A stretch of DNA of 64,000 bases from a virus, in the IMG/VR virus record IMGVR_UViG_3300021961_000078, positions 1 through 64,000 of that record; one strand, 5' to 3'. Below the pieces are notes generated by a model. That model did no database searches, was not told the DNA's origin, and saw nothing but the letters and a program-made list of their open reading frames with translations. Of the stretch, positions 57,916-64,000 are shown one piece after another. The position numbers were made by a program, and so were the translations under genes. Numbering within the stretch: position 1 is the first letter of the stretch; each line of letters opens with the position of its first letter.

Positions 57916-58971
57916 TCACAAAGCGTTGCCCCTGGGAAGCACTTCCTCTGGGAAGACAAAGTTTTCATGTGGTTGGTCAACTGGTGCCATCCATGCACGG
58001 AGACCTTCATTCAAAAGAATATTCTTAGTGTAGAAGGTTTCAAATTCTGGATCTTCTGCTGCCCTGATCTCCTGACTCACGAAATCGTAAGCGCGAAGAT
58101 TAAGAGCAAGACCAATGATGCCGATAGAGGATGTCCAAAGACCCATAACAGGAACAAAAAGCATAAAGAAATGCAACCACCTCTTATTGCTAAATGCAAT
58201 ACCGAATATCTGCGACCAAAAACGATTAGCCGTGACCATAGAATATGTTTCTTCCTCCTGAGTTGGTTCAAATGCCTTGAAAGTATTTGATTGGTCACTG
58301 TCTTCAAACAAAGTATTCTCTACTGTAGCACCATGAATGGCACAAAGCAATGCTCCACCCAGGATACCTGCTACACCCATCATGTGAAAAGGATTCAACG
58401 TCCAGTTGTGGAATCCTTGGAGGAAGAGGAGGAATCGGAAGATCGCCGCCACCCCGAAAGACGGTGCGAAGAACCAGGACGATTGTCCCAGAGGATACAT
58501 AAGAAAAACACTAACGAATACAGCAATAGGACCTGAGAAAGCAATAGCATTGTATGGTCTAATCCCTACGAGACGAGCGATTTCAAACTGCCGAAGCATG
58601 AATCCAATCAGAGCGAAAGATCCGTGGAGCGCCACAAAAGTCCAGAGTCCCCCAAGTTGGCACCAGCGGATGAAATCGCCTTGAGCTTCAGGACCCCAAA
58701 GGAGTAGAAGGCTATGTCCGAGAGCATCAGCAGGAGTAGAAACAGCAGCAGTAAGAAAGTTACACCCCTCAAGATATGAACTCGCAATGCCGTGGGTGTA
58801 CCAACTGGTAACAAAGGTGGTTCCTGTAAGCCACCCGCCAAGAGCAAGATAAGCAGTCGGGAATAGTAGTAAGCCAGACCAACCGACAAACACAAACCGA
58901 TCACGCTTAAGCCAGTCATCGAGAACATCAAACCACCCCCTTTGTGGTAATTGTAGTGTACTTGTTGTCAT
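57916..58971 (-). CDS. psbD: Photosystem II D2 protein, 351 aa
   Basis: Conserved D2 sections are present: [20 protein letters not shown] near the start, [40 protein letters not shown] with the chlorophyll/iron-binding His, and [20 protein letters not shown] near the end. It maintains the reaction centre during infection together with phage D1. Length is that of host D2. It sits after psbA with a terminator between and one after. No phage-specific truncation is seen. Confidence 0.95.
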   Translation of the reverse strand: MTTSTLQLPQRGWFDVLDDWLKRDRFVFVGWSGLLLFPTAYLALGGWLTGTTFVTSWYTHGIASSYLEGCNFLTAAVSTPADALGHSLLLLWGPEAQGDFIRWCQLGGLWTFVALHGSFALIGFMLRQFEIARLVGIRPYNAIAFSGPIAVFVSVFLMYPLGQSSWFFAPSFGVAAIFRFLLFLQGFHNWTLNPFHMMGVAGILGGALLCAIHGATVENTLFEDSDQSNTFKAFEPTQEEETYSMVTANRFWSQIFGIAFSNKRWLHFFMLFVPVMGLWTSSIGIIGLALNLRAYDFVSQEIRAAEDPEFETFYTKNILLNEGLRAWMAPVDQPHENFVFPEEVLPRGNAL

Positions 58972-59065
58972 TTGTTTTTTCCTTTGATTGTTTTAACCAG
59001 TATAACTGAGGCCAAGTGTCCATGATAATCTCACGCTCCTTGTATGTTGCGTCTTTGTTTATCAT
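58928..59065 (-). CDS. Tentative small ORF overlapping psbD, 45 aa
   Basis: ATG 59065 opens a frame ([20 protein letters not shown] ...) that continues to TGA 58928, 44 bases inside psbD. An internal ATG at 59023 has AAGGAG 12 bases upstream. The peptide is charged and not clearly folded. It may be only a leader peptide or noise. Codon and overlap evidence is weak. Confidence 0.25.
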   Translation of the reverse strand: MINKDATYKEREIIMDTWPQLYWLKQSKEKTNDNKYTTITTKGVV

Positions 59066-59090
59066 TGTCTTTGGAAAACTTAACATTTAG

Positions 59091-59118
59091 ATTAAAAAGA
59101 AAGGGGACCGAAGTCCCC
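59091..59118 (-). terminator. Rho-independent terminator after psbA (TTCG loop)
   Basis: GGGGAC / GTCCCC with a TTCG loop on the minus strand is followed by TTTCTTTTT. It lies about 44 bases after the psbA stop, after a short palindrome. Confidence 0.85.
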
Positions 59119-59130
59119 TAGTTGTTTTTC

Positions 59131-59149
59131 TAATAAACGACGTTTATTA
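59131..59149. repeat. 9-bp inverted repeat in the psbA 3' region
   Basis: TAATAAACG and CGTTTATTA flank a single base, between the psbA stop (59162) and its terminator. With a one-base spacer it behaves more like a protein-binding palindrome than an RNA hairpin. It might also fold as part of the 3' UTR. Confidence 0.5.
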
Positions 59150-59161
59150 AGAATCCGAGTA

Positions 59162-60241
59162 TCAACCGATCGCAGGTGCGGTGAGTGCCACAGGAGTGGA
59201 CTCAGCAGCAGCAAGGTCAAGAGGGAAGTTGTGAGCATTACGCTCGTGCATGACTTCCATACCCAGACCCGCACGGTTGAGCACATCTGCCCAAGTGTTG
59301 ATCACTTTACCTTGACTATCAACAATCGACTGGTTGAAGTTGAAACCATTCAGGTTGAATGCCATGGTGCTAACACCAAGAGCAGTAAACCAGATGCCAA
59401 CCACAGGCCATGCTGCGAGGAAGAAGTGCAGCGAGCGAGAGTTGTTGAAGGAAGCGTATTGGAAGATCAGGCGACCGAAGTAACCGTGGGCAGCCACGAT
59501 GTTGTAGGTCTCTTCCTCTTGACCAAACTTGTAACCATAGTTTTGGGACTCGTTTTCGGTGGTCTCACGGACCAGCGAAGAGGTGACCAGACTACCGTGC
59601 ATTGCCGAGAAGAGTGAACCACCGAAGACACCAGCAACTCCAAGCATGTGGAAGGGGTGCATCAGGATGTTGTGCTCTGCTTGGAAGACAAGCATGTAGT
59701 TAAAGGTGCCACTGATACCCAGGGGCATTGCGTCAGAGAAAGAACCTTGACCGAAAGGATAGACCAGGAATACAGCAGATGCAGCAGCAACAGGTGCCGA
59801 GTAAGCAACGCAGATCCAGGGACGCATACCGAGACGGTAAGACAATTCCCACTCACGACCCATGTAGGCATAGATACCGATCAGGAAGTGGAAGACAACG
59901 AGTTGGAAAGGACCACCGTTGTAGAGCCATTCGTCCAGACTTGCTGCTTCCCAGATGGGATAGAAGTGCAGACCGATAGCGTTAGAAGAAGGAATAACAG
60001 CACCAGAGATGATGTTGTTGCCCCACATCAGCGACCCAGCAACGGGTTCGCGAATGCCGTCGATGTCCACAGGGGGAGCACCGATGAAGGCGATGATGAA
60101 ACATGTGGTCGCTGCCAGCAGGCAGGGGATCATCAGGACGCCAAACCAACCGACATAAAGACGGTTATCGGTTGAGGTAACCCAGTTGCAGAATTGCTCC
60201 CAGGCATTAGTAGAACGTTGTTGTGAAAGTGTTGCAGTCAT
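59162..60241 (-). CDS. psbA: Photosystem II D1 protein, 359 aa
   Basis: The sequence contains the D1 landmarks [60 protein letters not shown] and [20 protein letters not shown]. The Mn-cluster ligands near the end are [17 protein letters not shown]. The phage copy replaces light-damaged host D1 during infection. The C-terminal extension after the processing Ala is [15 protein letters not shown], as in marine cyanobacteria. It has a long structured leader and a terminator. Confidence 0.97.
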   Translation of the reverse strand: MTATLSQQRSTNAWEQFCNWVTSTDNRLYVGWFGVLMIPCLLAATTCFIIAFIGAPPVDIDGIREPVAGSLMWGNNIISGAVIPSSNAIGLHFYPIWEAASLDEWLYNGGPFQLVVFHFLIGIYAYMGREWELSYRLGMRPWICVAYSAPVAAASAVFLVYPFGQGSFSDAMPLGISGTFNYMLVFQAEHNILMHPFHMLGVAGVFGGSLFSAMHGSLVTSSLVRETTENESQNYGYKFGQEEETYNIVAAHGYFGRLIFQYASFNNSRSLHFFLAAWPVVGIWFTALGVSTMAFNLNGFNFNQSIVDSQGKVINTWADVLNRAGLGMEVMHERNAHNFPLDLAAAESTPVALTAPAIG

Positions 60242-60410
60242 TGTTATGTAACAGTTAGTAGGTCCATCAGGGAAATGGTGGAGATACTATGCTCCCTGCA
60301 CCCTCAGCAGGGATATGAGAGACGTGATTTATACACCCTATAGGTCTCGGTTTGGGGTGTTACAATAGATCAAAAAACTTTACGTTTCGTAACCTGTTGA
60401 CCTATTTATA
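60242..60410 (-). promoter_or_regulatory. psbA: psbA upstream region with late box and stem-loops
   Basis: A TATAAATA late box lies at 60403-60410. A possible sigma70 pair (TTGTAA, 17 bases, TATAGG) lies in the middle. Two stem-loops are visible: ACACCC/GGGTGT near 60340-60365 and CCCTGC/GCAGGG near 60290-60308. A TTACG-AAA-CGTAA hairpin followed by TTTTTT may end the upstream halogenase transcript. The leader is about 160 bases. This suggests transcriptional and post-transcriptional control. Confidence 0.5.
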
Positions 60411-60422
60411 ATACGGCAAACC

Positions 60423-61919
60423 CTACTCGGTGTCAACCCCCTCGGCGGGGATCTCGTAGTCGAATGTGCCAGAAAGAAATTCGTACATGGTTGGCAGGGT
60501 CTCGGCAAGGCGTTTGCGTTGCTCATACTTGTGTTTCCACTGTGCCACAGTCTTCTCTGAGACTAGACATGGATACCCAAAGTATTCATAATGACGTTTG
60601 TTGATGTTTGTATAACCAGATCCAGCAAGAATAAATGCGATAGGCATATGTCCTGTCGGAATAGGATCACCAGAGACCATCATATGACGGACAGATTCAT
60701 GAGTGCCCTCTTGCTTATACTGCACCTCATCAGTAACTGCTCTCCAGAAAGGCGTATCACGTCGGTGTGAATAGTAGTAATGTGCTTCCACAAACTCACG
60801 CCAACCATCCATGTGCTCAGAGAGATCATGATTGAAACGATCTCTAGCAAATTGACCTGGCAGTTTTTCTTCTCTGAGAATATCCATCAGAGCAAGAATG
60901 CCATGGTGTGTGTTAAACAATGACGTGGATTCTAGAGGCTCGATGAAACCATACGACAAACCAATAGCAACACAGTTACCTACCCATGCTTCTTCGTGTC
61001 TGCCATTTCTAAAGGTGATGAGTTTCGCATCATCATATCCAAACTCTTCTCTAGCATCCTCCTCAGTCTGATGCTTCGATGAAAAAACATATCCACGACT
61101 AATAAAATCGTAGGTAGGAATAGTCCACTGCCAACCCGAAGACATTGCCTTAGCATTGGTATAAGGCACCATCTGTTTCTTTCTATTCGTATACTCTGTC
61201 TTTACTACCAGAGCAGAGTCAGTGGGGATCGTATCAAATTCTACCCATCTGCTGAGAGCCCCCGAGACGGCACTCGCTTGGCCTGTACAGTCGATATAGA
61301 GATCACCGTATACTTCTTTTGGTTTGATATCGAACGGTCCTCTATCCACCAGGACACTTGTGATATTTCTTCCGTCATAACGAGCTGACTTAACCTTACT
61401 ATCAACCACCGTAATACCTTGACAGAAAGTAGTCTGAAGATACTCCGAAAATGCTTTAGCGTTGATGTGGAATGATCTGTCTTTGGCGAGGTCATATGGA
61501 AATAGCAAAGGATCGTTAAGTGGCATCTTACCCTCCTCTGCGACCGTCACAAATGGCATAAAGACATCTGCGAAAGGGGGAAGATCTTCTGGATAAAATG
61601 CTTTCGCAAGCATCCAGTCGTGATACTTTACGTCAGTATTTATCGACTGTCCATTGGGATAGTGGAATACTTGACCTTCCGAAACAAAACCTTCAAATCT
61701 AGATGAAGATTTGAAGGTTGCTCTTGCCGCAGGAAGGAATACTTCATCAGTAATTCCCATGTATCTGAGATACTGATTGATATGAGGTGTAGTTGATTCA
61801 CCAACCCCAATTGATTCACCACCAGTGATGATAGTAATATCCCATTCGGGAAAAGTTTTACAGAAGGCGGCAGCAGTCATCCAACCAGATGTGCCACCAC
61901 CACAAATAACAACTTTCAT
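60423..61919 (-). CDS. Flavin-dependent tryptophan halogenase, second copy, 498 aa
   Basis: GGGTSGWMTAAAF is the FAD motif, GWQWTIP near residue 260 is the WxWxIP signature, ATFKSSSRFEGF holds the likely active Lys (about 69), and GLSYGFIEPLEST holds the Glu (about 327). It is related to, but shorter and clearly diverged from, the copy at 11436. It overlaps the upstream small gene by 4 bases, which in turn overlaps an oxygenase. Substrate unknown. Confidence 0.85.
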   Translation of the reverse strand: MKVVICGGGTSGWMTAAAFCKTFPEWDITIITGGESIGVGESTTPHINQYLRYMGITDEVFLPAARATFKSSSRFEGFVSEGQVFHYPNGQSINTDVKYHDWMLAKAFYPEDLPPFADVFMPFVTVAEEGKMPLNDPLLFPYDLAKDRSFHINAKAFSEYLQTTFCQGITVVDSKVKSARYDGRNITSVLVDRGPFDIKPKEVYGDLYIDCTGQASAVSGALSRWVEFDTIPTDSALVVKTEYTNRKKQMVPYTNAKAMSSGWQWTIPTYDFISRGYVFSSKHQTEEDAREEFGYDDAKLITFRNGRHEEAWVGNCVAIGLSYGFIEPLESTSLFNTHHGILALMDILREEKLPGQFARDRFNHDLSEHMDGWREFVEAHYYYSHRRDTPFWRAVTDEVQYKQEGTHESVRHMMVSGDPIPTGHMPIAFILAGSGYTNINKRHYEYFGYPCLVSEKTVAQWKHKYEQRKRLAETLPTMYEFLSGTFDYEIPAEGVDTE

Positions 61920-62203
61920 TCTTGTTTCTCGTTAAGTGTAGCGTAGATTGCTCTCCATGATGCCAACTCAGATTTAACTTTTGCAGTTGCCATAGCAATA
62001 GGATCACCATTGAATTCCTTTAACTCTTCAGTCATAGGATTCTCTTCCGTAGGGAGCACATCATTAAACAAACCATTACTGGTGAAGTAATGGCAGAATT
62101 CGTAAATGCTTGAGTTAATTTCTTCCTTTGCTCGCACACAGCATATCAAGCATAGTGCTCGCTTCTCAAGATTCTCATCGGTGTAGCGCCAATCAGCATT
62201 CAT
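61916..62203 (-). CDS. Hypothetical protein between halogenase and oxygenase, 95 aa
   Basis: A helical, Glu/Lys-rich protein (MNADWRYTDENLEKRALCLI, then KVKSELASWRAIYATLNEKQ). It overlaps both neighbours by 4 bases. By position it may be a partner for the halogenase-oxygenase pair, an inference. No family is recognised. Confidence 0.6.
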   Translation of the reverse strand: MNADWRYTDENLEKRALCLICCVRAKEEINSSIYEFCHYFTSNGLFNDVLPTEENPMTEELKEFNGDPIAMATAKVKSELASWRAIYATLNEKQE

Positions 62204-62859
62204 AATGCAACCCAGTGATGTTTCATACTATCAGAGACATTTTTAATATAACCTTCTTCGGTCATAATGTCAAATGCAATTGTGATCCTTTCTTCATCAT
62301 CAACCACAGCATCTGTATGATGCATAACCCAAGAAGGAAACATTGTCATCTTACCTCTACTGTTTGGTGAATCGTAAAGATCTGACCCAAACAATTTATG
62401 ATAGTAAGTGCTGGTGTCTTTAACCTTCACACATAAGTGACCACTGAGGTAACTATATGCAGTATGGTTATGCCTATGTGCTGCCATTCTTTGCTTCTTC
62501 CTCATAACATTTGCCCAGCACTGGACATAGATGTTACCTGGCGGTTTAGGAATGTTGATTTCCTCTAAAAACTTATCGTGAAAATCTTTGATAGAAAATC
62601 TGAGAGTCTCTGCAGAATCAAACTCTAGAAGATTGTAGTTTTTAGATCTTGCAGTGAGACTATTCTTACCTAGTTTAGTGCCCCAGTCATCTTCAAACTC
62701 ATACTTCTCAATGATTTCCTTTTCCTTACCAAGTATCTCTTTCTCAATAGGATTGAGATCAATCATGCATTTGCCTTCAGCAATAAAGTAATCCCAGTAA
62801 GGAGCAAATGGTGTGAATTCCTCACTCGCAAAGTGAAGTATCTTTGTTAACTGACTCAT
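62200..62859 (-). CDS. 2OG-Fe(II) oxygenase, TIGR02466-like, 219 aa
   Basis: I start at ATG 62859 (MSQLTKILHFASEEFTPFAP); an earlier TTG is less likely. Ligands H128-R-H130 lie in AAHRHNHTAYSYLSGHLCVK. FPSWVMHHTDAV holds H180/H181, and R191 anchors 2-oxoglutarate. The gene heads a three-gene overlapping operon ending with the second halogenase, mirroring the order seen at 6180-13058. Substrate unknown. Confidence 0.8.
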   Translation of the reverse strand: MSQLTKILHFASEEFTPFAPYWDYFIAEGKCMIDLNPIEKEILGKEKEIIEKYEFEDDWGTKLGKNSLTARSKNYNLLEFDSAETLRFSIKDFHDKFLEEINIPKPPGNIYVQCWANVMRKKQRMAAHRHNHTAYSYLSGHLCVKVKDTSTYYHKLFGSDLYDSPNSRGKMTMFPSWVMHHTDAVVDDEERITIAFDIMTEEGYIKNVSDSMKHHWVAL

Positions 62860-62949
62860 CTTCAACAACTCTCAATTCTTTTTGGTTTGGCATCATACCA
62901 CATAATGTAAGTAGGAAGTCAGCCTTCGTTTTTGATAATCCAGAATATT

Positions 62950-62973
62950 TTTTAAGGGGGACCCAAGATCCCC
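62950..62973 (-). terminator. Weak terminator after the lysozyme-like gene
   Basis: GGGGA / TCCCC form a 5-bp stem with a 7-base loop on the minus strand, followed by TTAAAAAATATT rather than a pure T-run. It lies between the lysozyme-like stop (63007) and the oxygenase start. Confidence 0.5.
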
Positions 62974-63006
62974 TGTGATTTAACTCAATGCGGTAAGTCA
63001 CCCGTC

Positions 63007-63621
63007 TTAGGCATACACGAGTTTATTTATGTATTGGTATGCATACTGCTGACGGTATCCTTTGATGCCCCATCCCAACCAGTAGTAAGCAGCAACCATA
63101 TACTGATCAACTTTTTGTCCATTACCTTCAAACTCAGGAAGGTATTTCTGGAAAGTATATTCGTTGATCATGTATGCTGTCTGACCTTCAAGGGAAGAAG
63201 GATCATAACCATACTTCTTAGCGAAGCGTCCTAACCCCAGATAACGGTTCGTAGAGGTCCACTGAATGAGTCCGTAACCACCGCGAAGGCAACGATCGTA
63301 AGGAACTCTAGCACCTCCCTCACAAATATTGGGAGTGAAGTTACTCTCCGATTTAATGTTGCCCATGATTGTTGCAAGGGCATTGCGATCGGTGATCTTT
63401 GTTTTCTTTTGGAGTTGCTCAAGGACATACTGCTCATTTGTATTGCACCCTGGGCACTTCCAGGTCTTCTGGACTACTTCGACCTTCTCAACTTTCTCAG
63501 GATTCACTTTACCTACAACTGCAACTTCTACAGAGGGAGGATCTTGAATCTCACTGATGCTTGGATAAGCACAGGCGGCAGTCGCTGAGAGAGCGAAAAG
63601 GAGTGGTAGAAATTTTTTCAT
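63007..63621 (-). CDS. Exported lysozyme-like protein, 204 aa
   Basis: I start at ATG 63621 (MKKFLPLLFALSATAACAYP), giving a normal signal peptide; ATG 63642 is an alternative. ALATIMGNIKSESNFTPNIC with YGLIQWTSTNRYLGLGRFAK and GQTAYMINE fits the phage tail-lysozyme (Phage_lysozyme2) fold, with E in KSES as likely catalytic acid. The export signal suggests an endolysin reaching peptidoglycan by the Sec pathway. Its promoter overlaps the terminator of the upstream hli unit. Confidence 0.65.
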   Translation of the reverse strand: MKKFLPLLFALSATAACAYPSISEIQDPPSVEVAVVGKVNPEKVEKVEVVQKTWKCPGCNTNEQYVLEQLQKKTKITDRNALATIMGNIKSESNFTPNICEGGARVPYDRCLRGGYGLIQWTSTNRYLGLGRFAKKYGYDPSSLEGQTAYMINEYTFQKYLPEFEGNGQKVDQYMVAAYYWLGWGIKGYRQQYAYQYINKLVYA

Positions 63622-63685
63622 TAAACTAAAGAAACTCGACATCCACTATCATGAGAAATGAGTCAATCAGTGGCTCAGAGTATAT

Positions 63686-63714
63686 ATACTAACAAAAAAA
63701 TAGAGGGGTGTCAA
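63686..63714 (-). promoter_or_regulatory. sigma70 promoter of the lysozyme-like gene
   Basis: TTGACA (63709-63714) and TAGTAT (63686-63691) have a 17-base spacer. The -10 region TAGTATATATAC repeats the one used at 53593. The -35 is part of the terminator stem of the hli transcript. Confidence 0.75.
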
Positions 63715-63739
63715 CTGGATTGTGCCAGTTACCCCTCTG
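63693..63739 (-). terminator. Rho-independent terminator of the hli unit, overlapping a promoter
   Basis: AGAGGGGT / ACCCCTCT (8 bp) with an inner stem AACTGG / CCAGTT is followed by ATTTTTTT on the minus strand. The TTGACA of the next promoter begins inside the second half of the hairpin. Confidence 0.85.
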
Positions 63740-63762
63740 TCTGCGCCGACGATATTCAATTC

Positions 63763-63770
63763 TATTTATT
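63763..63770 (-). promoter_or_regulatory. Late promoter AATAAATA
   Basis: A late box overlapping the stop of the 26-residue gene. It would read into the terminator, so its use for the lysozyme-like gene depends on read-through. Confidence 0.4.
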
Positions 63771-63846
63771 CATCCCCAGATTGGGTAAGCATTGCAGCAC
63801 CGAAGAAGGTGCCCAATAGGATTATCGACAGTGCTGCTAATGCCAT
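63766..63846 (-). CDS. Tiny membrane peptide next to hli, 26 aa
   Basis: ATG 63846 overlaps the hli stop (TGATG). The peptide MALAALSIILLGTFFGAAML, then TQSGDE, is one membrane span with a short acidic tail, similar in size and layout to small photosystem or cytochrome subunits, although no specific one is recognised. Confidence 0.5.
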   Translation of the reverse strand: MALAALSIILLGTFFGAAMLTQSGDE

Positions 63847-63953
63847 CACCAAATACCAGGAATGATTTGACCTGTGGTGGCATAGGATCCCATTGCTGCA
63901 ATGATACCAATCATTGCTGCCCAGCCGTTAATGCGCTCTGCTTTTTCATTCAT
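63846..63953 (-). CDS. hli: High-light-inducible protein, 35 aa
   Basis: The peptide reads NEKAERINGWAAMIGIIAAM and then YATTGQIIPGIW. The E-x-x-N-G-x-x-A-M-I-G chlorophyll-binding core and the TGQIIPG end match phage hli genes. It protects photosystems from excess light. The start overlaps the stop of the upstream partial gene, and the 26-residue gene overlaps its stop. Confidence 0.9.
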   Translation of the reverse strand: MNEKAERINGWAAMIGIIAAMGSYATTGQIIPGIW

Positions 63954-64000
63954 TGTTAGTAGCTCCGTAAGATCTAAGGTATTCTAGGACAGTTTCTGGT
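63946..64000 (-). CDS. Partial CDS, C-terminal 17 residues
   Basis: A frame enters from the right edge and ends PETVLEYLRSYGATNNE at TGA 63946, overlapping the hli start. Too little is present for a function. Confidence 0.5.
   Translation of the reverse strand, partial: PETVLEYLRSYGATNNE

Noticed and set aside
59648-60175. 175-codon plus-strand open frame
   Set aside because: It is antisense to psbA, which is certain.

Overview
The window is a 64 kb piece of a T4-like marine cyanophage (a cyanomyovirus infecting Synechococcus or Prochlorococcus). The evidence is the combination of T4-type virion and replication genes (gp4, gp5, gp26, gp48, gp53, gp32, RNase H, PhoH, ThyX) with photosynthesis and carbon-metabolism genes (psbA, psbD, hli, CP12, CpeT). 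Genes are packed with start/stop overlaps. Almost everything is on the minus strand, so it reads from high to low coordinates. The one plus-strand island is the gp48-gp53 pair (43283-45096). Late promoters of the T4 type (TATAAATA and NATAAATA/CTAAATA variants) precede most virion genes. A few host-type sigma70 promoters and TTCG-loop terminators mark strongly or separately expressed genes.

Layout, left to right. 1-5.8 kb: small early-type hypothetical genes, then a ParB-like gene, a DNA methyltransferase and a gene with a possible PD-(D/E)XK motif that could form a restriction-modification-like module. 6-13 kb: an overlapping run of at least six 2-oxoglutarate/Fe(II) or JmjC-type oxygenase genes, a DUF6065-like gene and a flavin-dependent tryptophan halogenase. 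13-24.5 kb: tail-fibre and virion structural genes, including three tandem paralogous glycine-rich adhesins, each with its own late promoter. 24.5-29.5 kb: small genes, an exported HExxH protein, four tRNAs plus one tRNA-like element with an unpaired anticodon arm, and two more cupin/oxygenase genes. 29.5-45 kb: the baseplate/hub module (gp5, hub protein, two large tape-measure-like paralogues, gp26, gp54-like, gp4, gp48, gp53), interrupted by cpeT and cp12. 45-53 kb: replication and late-transcription genes (gp32, gp33-like, Cas4/RecB-like nuclease, PhoH, ThyX, RNase H, glutaredoxin). 53-64 kb: an exported porin-like protein with its own promoter, tRNA-Ser, a 1123-residue structural protein, psbD, psbA, a second tryptophan halogenase with another oxygenase, an exported lysozyme-like protein and hli.

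Working together: psbA, psbD, hli, CpeT and CP12 fit the known cyanophage strategy of keeping light reactions running while shutting down the host Calvin cycle. The ThyX, RNase H, gp32 and nuclease genes serve DNA synthesis. The late genes build the tail, baseplate and fibres.

The best candidate for an undescribed system is the oxygenase-halogenase gene cluster (6180-13058, echoed at 60423-62859). Its gene order and overlaps suggest a co-translated modification pathway whose substrate is unknown. Function calls rest on motifs read by eye, with no database search behind them.
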